A stretch of DNA of 64,000 bases from the NCBI RefSeq assembly GCF_904066215.1, contig NZ_LR880474.1, forward strand, positions 248,001-312,000, written 5' to 3'. The position numbers and the translations under genes were made by a program. Below the pieces are notes generated by a model. That model ran no database searches and was not told the origin of the DNA. It saw nothing but the letters and a program-made list of their open reading frames with translations. Positions 54,266-62,195 of the stretch are shown piece by piece; the stretch's first letter is position 1, and each line of letters opens with the position of its first letter. The stretch comes from Microbacterium sp. Nx66. Lineage in GTDB: Bacteria > Actinomycetota > Actinomycetes > Actinomycetales > Microbacteriaceae.

Positions 54266-54807
54266 GCCGGCTCGTCCACGAGGTCGGCGCCGCTGTGCAC
54301 GGCGTCCGCCTCGGCGGCCTCCTGGATCGCGGCGGTCATCCCGACGAGGAACCGCATCACGACCACGCGCTCGTCGTCGGAGAGGTCGTCCACGAGGGAG
54401 AGCATCCGGCGGTGCATCGCCCCGAGCGTCGCCCGCACCTCGTCGTCGCTGCTCACGGTCGGCACGACGATGCCGGCGCGACGGTCGGTGGGGTGGGGTT
54501 CGCGGCGCGCGTGCCCGCCCTTCTCCAGCCGGTCGATGAGTGTGGTCGTCGACGCCGTGGAGATGTCCAGCGTGCGGGCCAGGTCGATCGGGCGCACGAT
54601 GCGTCCCGCCTTCTGCTCGCGCAGCAGGAACCGGAGGGCGACGAGGTCGGTCTCGTTCATCCCCATGGACGCGCGCGTGCGGGCGCGCATCGCCGTCTCG
54701 GCGCTGCGGTAGCGCCGCAGCATGTTGAGCACATCGACCGTGGTGGCGCGCTCGCTGTCGGGGTACCAGTACCCGGAGGCGTGGAACTCGCCGGTGCTGT
54801 CGGTCAC
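54262..54807 (-). CDS. MarR-family transcriptional regulator
   Basis: A 181-residue winged-helix regulator: RPIDLARTLDISTASTTTLI (recognition region ~76-95), then DRLEKGGHARREPHPTDRRA (wing). The DxRA segment is typical of MarR. GTG at 54807 overlaps the stop of the upstream small gene (GTGA), so the two are coupled. It may control the convergent MFS gene. Confidence 0.88.
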   Translation of the reverse strand: MTDSTGEFHASGYWYPDSERATTVDVLNMLRRYRSAETAMRARTRASMGMNETDLVALRFLLREQKAGRIVRPIDLARTLDISTASTTTLIDRLEKGGHARREPHPTDRRAGIVVPTVSSDDEVRATLGAMHRRMLSLVDDLSDDERVVVMRFLVGMTAAIQEAAEADAVHSGADLVDEPA

Positions 54808-55040
54808 GCGACCTCTCCTTCGTCGCTGGAACCGGCCTCCCGCTCGAGCATCTCCATCGCGCCGGTCTCGACCTCTGCGGGGACGATGCGCAGGAGCCCG
54901 CCCGTGATCGCGTCGGTCTCGGCGCTGATGATCTGCTCGATCCGGCGTCGCGAGACGGAGGGGAAGAGTTCCTCCAGACGGGCGAGCAGATCGGCGTAGC
55001 GGATGTACGACGCCTCCTCGAGACTCAGTCGCTCCGGCAT
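54804..55040 (-). CDS. Small helical protein, three-helix-bundle type
   Basis: A 78-residue protein starting MPERLSLEEAS at the ATG at 55040, with AAAGGA upstream. RYADLLARLEELFPSVSRRR followed by an IEQIISAE helix suggests a small helical dimerisation domain. The C-terminal part is acidic. Function is unknown. It is translationally coupled to the MarR gene, and so may help or modulate it. Confidence 0.6.
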   Translation of the reverse strand: MPERLSLEEASYIRYADLLARLEELFPSVSRRRIEQIISAETDAITGGLLRIVPAEVETGAMEMLEREAGSSDEGEVA

Positions 55041-55168
55041 GGCATCCTTTCGGGGGCAGACTTCCATCTTCGCATCTCCGGAAGTCCTGGTCGCCCCCGA
55101 ATATCGCTAGTCAGCCTTACTGTCAGTCAGTCGAGGTACCATGGGAAGCGGGGAAGGAGGATCTCTGC

Positions 55169-55615
55169 ATGGGGAACATCAGTACCGACGTCACGACCTC
55201 GGCGCTCGCGCGCGATGTCGACGATTTCCGTCGCGCCGACGCGCAGTTGAACCGCCGTCTCGCCGCCCGCCGCGAGCCCAACGATACCGACCGCGCGGCG
55301 ATGCACTTCATCAGCACGGCGCCCGTCGAGAAGCCGGTCACTCCCCGCGATCTCGCCACGTACCTCGGCATCAGCACCGCCGCCGTCACGAGTGTCGTGC
55401 GACGGATGTCCGAGCGGGGGCAGATCGTCGTCGCCCCGCACCCCCTGGATGCCCGGTCCAAAGTTCTCCGTCCTTCGCTCCGTGATCTGCACGGTCACGG
55501 GGATGAGCTCACCCAGCGGGTCGCCGCCCTGGAGGAGGAGTTCTCCCCGGAGGAGGCCGCGGTGATCTCCCGCTTCCTGCGTCGACTCACCGACGAGCTC
55601 GGCGACCTTCCCTGA
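55169..55615 (+). CDS. MarR-family transcriptional regulator
   Basis: A 148-residue MarR protein: VTPRDLATYLGISTAAVTSV (~63-82), RRMSERGQIVVAPHPLDARSK wing with the DARS segment. GGAAGGAGG lies just before the ATG. A repeated AACTAGT-type palindrome follows downstream, before the next gene, and is a candidate operator for this protein. Confidence 0.88.
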   Translation: MGNISTDVTTSALARDVDDFRRADAQLNRRLAARREPNDTDRAAMHFISTAPVEKPVTPRDLATYLGISTAAVTSVVRRMSERGQIVVAPHPLDARSKVLRPSLRDLHGHGDELTQRVAALEEEFSPEEAAVISRFLRRLTDELGDLP

Positions 55616-55624
55616 TGGATTTGA

Positions 55625-55646
55625 TTTAACTAGTTAAACTAGTAAA
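55625..55646. promoter_or_regulatory. AT-rich palindrome and direct repeats, probable MarR operator
   Basis: TTTAACTAGTTAAA (55625-55638) is an exact 14-bp palindrome, and AACTAGT is repeated with a 9-base period directly after it. Such AT-rich sequence is exceptional in this GC-rich window. It lies 45-60 bases before the DUF7882-type gene and likely overlaps that gene's promoter. Confidence 0.6.
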
Positions 55647-55684
55647 CTATCCTCGTCCAGGTTTTCTGCCACGAGGAGAAGAAC

Positions 55685-56011
55685 ATGGGAACCCTCACCT
55701 ACGCGAACCTCGCCGACCCGATCGAGATCGACGACGAGCTGCTCGCCCACCTTCGCGCCGCCACCGTGACCAAGCTGCGGCGCAACGAGCCGTTCGCGCT
55801 CACGGTGCAGACCGGCGCCGACCGCACCGAGACGCTGTGGATCCACGCGTCCATTCCGATCCGCTTCGTCGTCGAGACGTCGGTCACGCTCCAGCGGCCG
55901 CTGTTGGCCCGCCTCATGCAGGCCGCGGGCTCGACCGGCGGACTCGACCTCACCGACCCCGAGCTCTCGCTCGATGCGATGTCGCGCGAACTGCACGCGA
56001 TGTCCGCCTGA
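55685..56011 (+). CDS. DUF7882-like small protein
   Basis: A 108-residue soluble protein. It opens MGTLTYANLADPIEIDDELL, followed by an AHLRAATVTKLRRNEPFAL segment and LWIHASIPIRF. This is the small family abundant in Microbacteriaceae, often misnamed ATP-dependent ligase and, as I recall, now DUF7882. Function is unknown. GAGGAGAAGAAC precedes the ATG. It may be regulated by the MarR protein upstream. Confidence 0.75.
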   Translation: MGTLTYANLADPIEIDDELLAHLRAATVTKLRRNEPFALTVQTGADRTETLWIHASIPIRFVVETSVTLQRPLLARLMQAAGSTGGLDLTDPELSLDAMSRELHAMSA

Positions 56012-56180
56012 TAACGGAGGGGTGCACAACCTGCCTCATCGCCTCGGGATCCTCTTCAAGGGCTCTCGGATTCCCGGACGGTGACGGCTACGGCGAGAAC
56101 GGAGCGGGGGCTCTGGATCGCCGACCGCGGCATCCGGCCGCCGGGATTCGGGTTCCCGGCAGCCGGATGCCGTTTCTTCG

Positions 56181-56933
56181 TCAGAGGGCGGTGTAGCCGC
56201 CGTCGACCAGGTGGTAGCTGCCGGTGATGAAGCTGGCCGCGTCGCTCGCGAGGAACACCACGAGGTTCGCCACCTCGTCCGCCTGGCCGAGGCGACCGAT
56301 CGGGTGCTTCGACACGAGGAAGTCCTTCGCCTCGTCGCCCATGTTCGCCAGGAGCGGGGTGTCGATGAAGCCGGGGCCGACCGAGTTCACGCGGACGCCC
56401 TGCGCCGAGTACTCCAGAGCGGCGGTCTTCGTCATTCCGACGACGCCGTGCTTGGCGGTGACGTAGGCGGGGGAGCCTGCGAAGCCGACGCTGCCGAGGA
56501 TCGAGGCGATGTTCACGACCGAGCCGCCGCCGTTGGCGAGGATCGACGGGATCTGCGCCTTCATGTTGCGGAACACCGCGTTGAGGTTGATGGCGATCAC
56601 CTTGTCCCACGCGTCTTCCTCATAGTCCGCGGTGGGCGCGGTGGCGCCGCCGATGCCGGCGTTGTTGACGCCGATGCGGAGCGGGGCGAGCGAGTTGGCG
56701 AGCTCGACCGACGAGGCGATCCAGGCCGGGTCCGTCGCGTCGCCGACCGACGCCTCCGCGGTGCCTCCGGCGGCGCGGATCTCCTCGACGACCGCGTTCG
56801 CGTTCTCCGCGTTCAGATCGTTCACGACCACCGCCGCGCCGTTCTGCGCCAGCAGCAGGGCGACCGAGCGGCCGATGCCGCTGCCCGCTCCTGTCACGAT
56901 CGCCGAGCGGTTCGAGACGTCGTACTGAGCCAC
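56181..56933 (-). CDS. Short-chain dehydrogenase/reductase
   Basis: A 250-residue classical SDR. The cofactor loop is TGAGSGIGRSVAL (~14-26), the NAG block is NNAGIGG (~89), and the active site has Ser in IASILGSVG and the YxxxK in AYVTAKHG (~156). It ends in SYHLVDGGYTAL as classical SDRs do. Asp in VVNDLN at the end of beta-2 suggests NAD(H) preference. The GTG at 56933 has AAGGAG eight bases upstream. Substrate unknown. Confidence 0.9.
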   Translation of the reverse strand: MAQYDVSNRSAIVTGAGSGIGRSVALLLAQNGAAVVVNDLNAENANAVVEEIRAAGGTAEASVGDATDPAWIASSVELANSLAPLRIGVNNAGIGGATAPTADYEEDAWDKVIAINLNAVFRNMKAQIPSILANGGGSVVNIASILGSVGFAGSPAYVTAKHGVVGMTKTAALEYSAQGVRVNSVGPGFIDTPLLANMGDEAKDFLVSKHPIGRLGQADEVANLVVFLASDAASFITGSYHLVDGGYTAL

Positions 56934-57125
56934 TTTCGGGCTCCTTCCCGGGCGGGCGCGGTGCCGGGAGATCTTCTCGGACGGTCCGTCCTTCCCTCCA
57001 GCCTACGCCCGGAATGCCGGTGTGGATTCATGTGAATGGAAATGCTCGGCCGCCTGGCTACGCTGTGGGGACCGTCTGCCGCGGGAGTGCCGACTCCGGC
57101 GGGACGAATCCGGAGGAGGCGACCA

Positions 57126-58061
57126 GTGGATCCGCTCGCAGATGAGTCCGAAGGCTCTCCGGGGGCGGACGCGTTCTCGCCCCTCGCCCTGGTCGTCGTC
57201 GGGGAGGATGACGGCGTGGTCGTGCGCCGTCTGCGTGCGGCGCGGCCGGATGCGGTCGTGACGGGTCTCGGGCCCGTCGATGCGGCCACCGTGGCGCACG
57301 CCTCCGCGACGGCGCATCTCGTGCTCGGCATCGGCGAAGTCTCCGCCGGCGCGTGGTGCGACGCGGTTATCGCGGAGGGCGACGAGGACGGCCTGTCCCG
57401 CTTCCTCGCCCGAGCGGCGGAGGTCGAGGAGCGCCGGAGGGCTCGGCGACTCCCTCCGGACACGCCGCCGATCCTCGAGTCCTGGTCGCCGCGCTGGGCG
57501 GTGGATGCGGCCCGCCTCGGCGCTCGGATCGCCGCGGCATTCGACGGTGTCCCGGTGCGCGTCGATCACATCGGCTCGACGGCCGTGCCCGGGCTGCGCG
57601 CCAAGCCGATCATCGACCTCCAGGTGGGGGTGCGCGACCTCGCGGACGCGGATGCCGCGGAGCAGCGTCTCGGGGACGCCGGCTTCGTGAACGTGCAGCG
57701 CATCGTGCCGGGCGCGCCGGGCGTCTCCCGGGACAACGCGCGGACGGGCGGCGATCCGGACGAGTGGTCGAGACGCCTGTTCGCGAGCGTGGACGCCAGG
57801 GCCCGGGCGATCGTGCATGTGCGACGCGTCGGGGCGTCGAACTGGCGATACGCCCTCCTGTTCCGAGACTGGCTGCGGGCGGACCCGGAGGCGCGCGACG
57901 AGTATGCGGCGCTCAAGACCGCGCTGGCCTCCGCGCACCGGGGCGACCGTGACTTCGACGACTACGCGCGGGCGAAGGACCACTGGTTCGACCGGGCGCA
58001 GGGGGAGATGGAGGCCTGGGCGCGGGTGACCGGGTGGGTGCCGGGCGGCCGTGGGGCGTGA
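57126..58061 (+). CDS. GrpB-family protein with extra N-terminal domain
   Basis: A 311-residue protein. The C-terminal ~190 residues are GrpB, a nucleotidyltransferase-like fold: VDHIGSTAVPGLRAKPIIDL, an EWSRRLFASV segment and a late DDYARAKDHWF. The first ~110 residues (SPLALVVVGEDDGVVVRRLR, then a VVTGLGPVDAATVAHASATA stretch) form a small alpha/beta domain I cannot name. I chose GTG 57126 because GGAGGAGG lies six bases upstream; the frame is open 30 codons further. It has no operon partner. Confidence 0.82.
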   Translation: MDPLADESEGSPGADAFSPLALVVVGEDDGVVVRRLRAARPDAVVTGLGPVDAATVAHASATAHLVLGIGEVSAGAWCDAVIAEGDEDGLSRFLARAAEVEERRRARRLPPDTPPILESWSPRWAVDAARLGARIAAAFDGVPVRVDHIGSTAVPGLRAKPIIDLQVGVRDLADADAAEQRLGDAGFVNVQRIVPGAPGVSRDNARTGGDPDEWSRRLFASVDARARAIVHVRRVGASNWRYALLFRDWLRADPEARDEYAALKTALASAHRGDRDFDDYARAKDHWFDRAQGEMEAWARVTGWVPGGRGA

Positions 58062-58080
58062 GTGCCGCGGAGGAGCACTC

Positions 58081-58109
58081 TTGACACGCTCCCGACGCGG
58101 GTCTAACGT
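58081..58109 (+). promoter_or_regulatory. Promoter of the ArsR gene (leaderless)
   Basis: TTGACA (58081-58086) and TAACGT (58104-58109) are exactly 17 bases apart. The predicted start of transcription falls at about the ATG at 58118, and no ribosome site is present. Confidence 0.6.
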
Positions 58110-58110
58110 A

Positions 58111-58124
58111 CAACCAAATGGTTG
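58111..58124. promoter_or_regulatory. ArsR operator over the start codon
   Basis: CAACCAAATGGTTG has exact 6-bp inverted arms (CAACCA/TGGTTG) around AA. It sits directly after the -10 and covers the ATG, so a bound ArsR protein would block initiation. Confidence 0.6.
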
Positions 58125-58525
58125 CACAAACGGAGTTGAGCGAAGCGGAGGTCGACCGTGTGTTCCACGCACTGGCGACGTCGACCCGGCGGGACATCCT
58201 GCGCCGGACGATCGAGCGGGAGCAGTCCGTCTCGACCCTCGCCTCCGAGTACGAGATGTCGTTCGCCGCGGTCCAGAAGCATGTGGCCGTGCTCGAGGCG
58301 GCGAACCTCATCGTCAAGCGCGCCGAGGGACGCGAGCGGCTCGTCCGCGCGAACCCCGAGATGATCGCCCGCGCCAGGGCGCTCCTCGCCCGATACGAAG
58401 AGCTGTGGCGGTCGCGCATCGCCCGGCTCGACGATCTCCTGGCCGAGCCGTCCCCGCCCGCGGGGAAGCGACCGGCCTCCACCGACCCCACCAGCAGTCA
58501 ACGCAACGAATCGCAAGGAGACTGA
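58118..58525 (+). CDS. ArsR-family transcriptional regulator
   Basis: A 135-residue winged-helix protein: RVFHALATSTRRDILRRTIE (~14-33), then SVSTLASEYEMSFAAVQKHV (~37-56) and VLEAANLIVKRAEGRERLVR (wing). It lacks metal-binding Cys motifs, so it is of the type paired with AHSA1/SRPBCC proteins. It overlaps its own operator and is followed after one base by the SRPBCC gene. Confidence 0.9.
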   Translation: MVAQTELSEAEVDRVFHALATSTRRDILRRTIEREQSVSTLASEYEMSFAAVQKHVAVLEAANLIVKRAEGRERLVRANPEMIARARALLARYEELWRSRIARLDDLLAEPSPPAGKRPASTDPTSSQRNESQGD

Positions 58526-58526
58526 C

Positions 58527-59504
58527 ATGCCTGTCACGGACATCATCACGGATGCCGAGAACCTCACCATGACCGTCGTCGCCGACCTCGCCGCGCCCGT
58601 CGAGCGCGTCTGGGCCGCCTACACCGACCCGCAGCAGCTCGAGCGGTTCTGGGGTCCTCCCGGCTGGCCGGCCACCTTCACCCAGTGGGACCACACCGTC
58701 GGAGGCCGAGCCGTCTACACGATGAACGGTCCCCGCGGGGAGAAGGCCTCCGGCACGTGGGAGTTCCTGGAGATCGACGCGCCGCGCAGCTTCACGGTGC
58801 TCGACTCGTTCGCCGACGAGGACGGCACGCCGGACGCGAACCTCCCCTCCATGCGCATGACGTTCACGTTCGAGCCGACGGCCGAGGGCACGCGCATGGT
58901 CAACACGAGCCACTTCACGTCCGCCGAGGCGCTCGAGCAGGTCGTCGCGATGGGCGCCGTGGAGGGCACCCGGATGGCCATGGCCCAGCTCGACGCCGTG
59001 CTGCAGGACCTCCGCGACTACGCGCAGGGCAAGGGCACGCGGGTGGAGCTGCTGGACGACACGCACGTGCGCATCACCCGCCTCGTCGAGGGTCCGCGCG
59101 AGCTGGTGTGGCGCGCCCACTTCGAGCCCGAGCTCATCCGGCAGTGGATGCTCGGCCCGGACGGGTGGGAGATGACCGAGTGCGTGTCGGCGACCGAGGT
59201 CGGCCAGTCGTACCGGAACTCCTGGGCGCCCGTGGGCGACACGGAGGGTGAGCCGTTCGGATTCGAGGGGGAGGCGCTGCTGATCGACGCCCCGAAGCGC
59301 GCCGTCACCACCGAGCGGATGCAGGGCATGCCGACCGAGACGCTCAACGACCTCAACCTCTACGAGGAGGACGGCGCGACCCTCGTCACGGTGCTCATCG
59401 AGTACCCCGACAAGGAGACGCGGGACATGATCCTCGCCACCGGCATGGCCGACGGCATGGAGGCCTCGTTCGCGCGACTGGAGCGGGAGCTGCTGTCCGT
59501 CTGA
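58527..59504 (+). CDS. Tandem AHSA1/SRPBCC-domain protein
   Basis: A 325-residue protein made of two AHSA1-type START folds: residues ~10-155 (VERVWAAYTDPQQLERFWGP) and ~172-322 (RELVWRAHFEPELIRQWMLG). Each repeat ends with a long C-terminal helix (EGTRMAMAQLDAVL and GMEASFARLERELL). Single-domain members are usual, so this is an internal duplication. They bind hydrophobic ligands; the ligand here is unknown. AAGGAG precedes the ATG and the ArsR stop is one base upstream, so they form an operon. Confidence 0.9.
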   Translation: MPVTDIITDAENLTMTVVADLAAPVERVWAAYTDPQQLERFWGPPGWPATFTQWDHTVGGRAVYTMNGPRGEKASGTWEFLEIDAPRSFTVLDSFADEDGTPDANLPSMRMTFTFEPTAEGTRMVNTSHFTSAEALEQVVAMGAVEGTRMAMAQLDAVLQDLRDYAQGKGTRVELLDDTHVRITRLVEGPRELVWRAHFEPELIRQWMLGPDGWEMTECVSATEVGQSYRNSWAPVGDTEGEPFGFEGEALLIDAPKRAVTTERMQGMPTETLNDLNLYEEDGATLVTVLIEYPDKETRDMILATGMADGMEASFARLERELLSV

Positions 59505-59508
59505 CACC

Positions 59509-59571
59509 CAGGCACTCGCGCCGGAACAGGCGGTTCTCGTGGAGAGCCGCCTGTTCCGGCGCTTCTGCCTG
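59509..59571. terminator. Long inverted repeat after the SRPBCC gene (family A, copy 3)
   Basis: Two 25-base arms (59509-59533 and 59547-59571) pair with three mismatches; each begins CAGGCA and contains CGCCGGAACAGGCGG. The stem extends into the loop by TCTC/GAGA. It starts four bases after the stop codon. Probably a terminator. Confidence 0.65.
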
Positions 59572-59599
59572 TGCGAAAGCGGGATAAAGTGGCGGCACG

Positions 59600-60952
59600 A
59601 TGAGGATCACGCGCCGTACCCTGCTCCTCGGCGCCGGTGCCGGTGCCGTCTCGGTGCTTCTCGCCTCCTGCACGCCGGAGCCGGAACCGACGCCGACCCC
59701 CACTCGCACGCGCGAACCGGAGCCGCCGCCCGGTGTCCCCGCTCCGAGCGGCAGTATCCGCAGCACCTGGACCACCGACCCGTTCGCCGGGGGCGCCGCG
59801 AGCTTCACTCCCGTGGGGGTGCTCGCGGCGACCCGCACGGCGCTCGCGCAGCCCGTCGACGACCGGCTCTTCTTCGCTGGCGAGGCGACCGACGACGAGG
59901 CGCCGGGTACCGTCCGCGGCGCCCTGCGGTCGGGCCGCCGTGCTGCTCGGGAGCTCACCGTCGCCGCGGAGGACGGCGAGCGGGTGGCCGTGATCGGCGC
60001 CGGGATCGCCGGGGCGACCGCCGCGGCGCAGCTCGCGGAGGACGGCCTGCAGGTGACGGTGTTCGAAGCGCGCGACCGCGTCGGCGGTCGGATCCTCTCC
60101 CGCACGGGCGACGACTGGCCGGTTCCGGTGCAGCTCGGCGCGTGGCTGTTCGGCGACGCCGACGCGGAGCTTCTCGATGCGATCGATGAGGGGGACATGG
60201 AGCTCGTCGACCTCGACGGGGCGCGGTGGCGCTCCGCCGAGGGCGACGTCGACCCCGTGGATCCGCAGCCGGTGGAGGCCGCGGTGACCACGGCGCAGTC
60301 CGCCCCGCAGGACTCCTCGGTGGCGGACGCCCTGGTGGCGGCCGGCATCGACCCGGAGGATCCCGCGACCGCCGCCCTCCTCGCGCTCCTCGCCGCACGC
60401 ACGGGCGCCGACGCCGCCGACCTGTCGAGCTGGTTCGCCCCGCCGCTCCCGGACGCAGCGCTGCAGGGCGTCGGCGACGATCTGACCCCGTTCATCGAGA
60501 GCACCTTGGACGGGGTGAAGGTCGGGCTGAGCTCCCCGGTCACCCGTCTCGCGTGGGACGACACCGGCGTGAGCGTGCGCCTCGGCACCGGCGAGGCCCT
60601 CTCCTTCGACCGGGTGCTGCTGACGGTGCCGCTCGGGGTGCTGCAGGAGCAGGCCATCGAGTTCGATCCGCCGCTGCCGTTCGACAACCGCGGCGCCGTG
60701 TCCGCGCTCGGCATGGGTGCGATCGAGACGGTCTGGCTGCGGTGGGACGAGCCGTTCTGGGACGGCGACGAGGCGATCTGGCACGCGGTCGGCGAGGACA
60801 TCGCGATCCCCACGTGGATCAACCTCCGCCCCTCGACCGGCGAGAACGTGCTCGTCGGGATCGTGGGCGGTGCGGCCGCGCGGGACTTCGCGGAGCTCGG
60901 GGAGGCCGAGGCCGTCGAGGCGGCGCTCGGGTCGCTGGCGCTCTACGCCTGA
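59600..60952 (+). CDS. Circularly permuted flavin amine oxidase, exported lipoprotein
   Basis: A 450-residue FAD enzyme. The start MRITRRTLLLGAGAGA with LASC at about 22-25 gives a twin-arginine/lipoprotein signal, followed by a Pro/Glu/Thr linker. Residues ~54-118 are what is normally the C-terminus of monoamine oxidases: TWTTDPFAGGAASFTP, FFAGEAT and GTVRGALRSGRRAAREL. Only after this comes the normal N-terminus, VAVIGAGIAGATAA (~128-141), then FEARDRVGGRI. The protein ends at AALGSLALYA, just where the moved segment would follow. Both FAD-contact regions are thus present but in swapped order. Substrate is unknown. Confidence 0.85.
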   Translation: MRITRRTLLLGAGAGAVSVLLASCTPEPEPTPTPTRTREPEPPPGVPAPSGSIRSTWTTDPFAGGAASFTPVGVLAATRTALAQPVDDRLFFAGEATDDEAPGTVRGALRSGRRAARELTVAAEDGERVAVIGAGIAGATAAAQLAEDGLQVTVFEARDRVGGRILSRTGDDWPVPVQLGAWLFGDADAELLDAIDEGDMELVDLDGARWRSAEGDVDPVDPQPVEAAVTTAQSAPQDSSVADALVAAGIDPEDPATAALLALLAARTGADAADLSSWFAPPLPDAALQGVGDDLTPFIESTLDGVKVGLSSPVTRLAWDDTGVSVRLGTGEALSFDRVLLTVPLGVLQEQAIEFDPPLPFDNRGAVSALGMGAIETVWLRWDEPFWDGDEAIWHAVGEDIAIPTWINLRPSTGENVLVGIVGGAAARDFAELGEAEAVEAALGSLALYA

Positions 60953-61641
60953 ACCGTCTCGCGTGCGGCCTCGGCCGGGGCGCTGTCCTCGGGCGGCGGC
61001 TCCGTACGAGCGCGGTCCCACGGGTCCGGCAGGCGGCTGATGAGCACGAGCGCGGTCGCCACGGCGGCGAAGACGGCCAGCGCGATCGCGCAGGAGGCCG
61101 TGAACTCGACCGGACCGCTCACCTGCCGCGGGTCGAGGAAGTAGTACGGGTACCAGCCGATCAGCGGTCCGCGGATGAGTGTCGCGACGCCCCACAGCAC
61201 CGGGTACGCCAGGGTCACCGGGATCACCCGCCACGGCACCGCCCGATGCCCCGGGGCCAGGGCCCAGGCCGCGACGGTCACCGCGGGCAGCCAGAAGTGC
61301 AGCACCTGATCCGACCACGGCACGTCGATGCGGATCCCTCGGACTCCGGCCTGCCAGACCAGGATCGCGAACACGAGTCCGGCGGTGATCGTCCAGGTGA
61401 GCACGAGGGCGAGCGCCACGGTGAGCCACCGCGGATCGCGGGCTCTCCGCAGCGCGAGGACTCCGGCGATGGTCAGGAGGACGACGAAGGCGATGTTCGA
61501 CTGATTGGTCAGATACGCGAAGAAGTTCTGGCTCGCGATGGTGTTCGACGCGAGTCCCCACGCGAGGCGGTGGATCAGCGCGATGAGGCAGACGGCGGCG
61601 GCGGTGAGCCGGAGCAGGCCGAAGACGGTGCGCCTGTTCAC
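60943..61641 (-). CDS. Pr6Pr-type membrane protein
   Basis: A 232-residue membrane protein with six hydrophobic segments between residues 8 and 210. Blocks include NTIASQNFFAYLTNQSNIAF, LVWQAGVRGIRIDVPWSDQV and LIGWYPYYFLDPRQVSG, typical of the family; function is unknown. GTG at 61641 has GAGG upstream. It is convergent with the amine oxidase gene; their ends overlap by 10 bp. Confidence 0.8.
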   Translation of the reverse strand: MNRRTVFGLLRLTAAAVCLIALIHRLAWGLASNTIASQNFFAYLTNQSNIAFVVLLTIAGVLALRRARDPRWLTVALALVLTWTITAGLVFAILVWQAGVRGIRIDVPWSDQVLHFWLPAVTVAAWALAPGHRAVPWRVIPVTLAYPVLWGVATLIRGPLIGWYPYYFLDPRQVSGPVEFTASCAIALAVFAAVATALVLISRLPDPWDRARTEPPPEDSAPAEAARETVQA

Positions 61642-61703
61642 CGTCGCCTCGTCCTTTCCGCCATCCGCCGAGTCTACGGAGCGGACCCGGGGTGACGCCG
61701 CAT

Positions 61704-61780
61704 CAGGCCCCCGCGCGGGTTCAGGCGCGGGTGAGTGTGGGGGCCGGTTCTCGCGGGAACGCCTGTTCTCGCGGGGTCGG
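61704..61780. terminator. Degenerate long inverted repeat after the DoxX gene (family A, copy 4)
   Basis: The left part (CAGGCCCCCGCG, then TTCAGGCG) and the right part (CGCCTGTTCTCGCGGGG) pair imperfectly in the same nested CAGGC layout as the other copies. It ends next to the DoxX stop codon at 61781, i.e. just downstream of that leftward gene. Confidence 0.45.
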
Positions 61781-62167
61781 TCAGCGCCGCGGGGCGCGCG
61801 TGGACCACAGAGCCAGCGCGATGAGGGCCGGCTGGAAGAACAGACGCACGAAGCGCTTCATATCGGTGTCGAGGCCGAAGCCGTCGCGATGATGCATCCA
61901 CTGGGCCACGTTGCCGGGGAACACCGCGGCGAAGAAGAGAGCGGCGACGGTGCCGACCGAGCGACGGCGGCGACGGGCGAGAAGGAGAGCGGAGCCGAGT
62001 GCGACCTCGGCGACGCCGGACGCGAGCACCGTGGTGTCCGGATCGAGCGGCAGCGATTCCGGCACCTGCGCCTGGAACTCCCCTCGGGCGAACGTGAGGT
62101 GGGAGACGCCGGCGAACACGAGCGAGGCGCCGAGGAAGATCCGGCCGATGGTGCGGGGAGTCGACAT
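61781..62167 (-). CDS. DoxX-family membrane protein
   Basis: A 128-residue membrane protein with four hydrophobic segments. It opens RTIGRIFLGASLVFAGVSHL and has VAEVALGSALLLARRRRRS and MHHRDGFGLDTDMKRFVRLF. DoxX-like proteins of this type are small quinone-linked or redox-related membrane proteins; the role here is unknown. No ribosome site is seen before the ATG at 62167. Confidence 0.82.
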   Translation of the reverse strand: MSTPRTIGRIFLGASLVFAGVSHLTFARGEFQAQVPESLPLDPDTTVLASGVAEVALGSALLLARRRRRSVGTVAALFFAAVFPGNVAQWMHHRDGFGLDTDMKRFVRLFFQPALIALALWSTRAPRR

Positions 62168-62195
62168 GGTGCGAGTGTACGCCCCGCGCTCTCCG

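Noticed and set aside
59360-61561. 733-codon minus-strand frame
   Set aside because: Antisense to the amine oxidase and SRPBCC genes; shadow.
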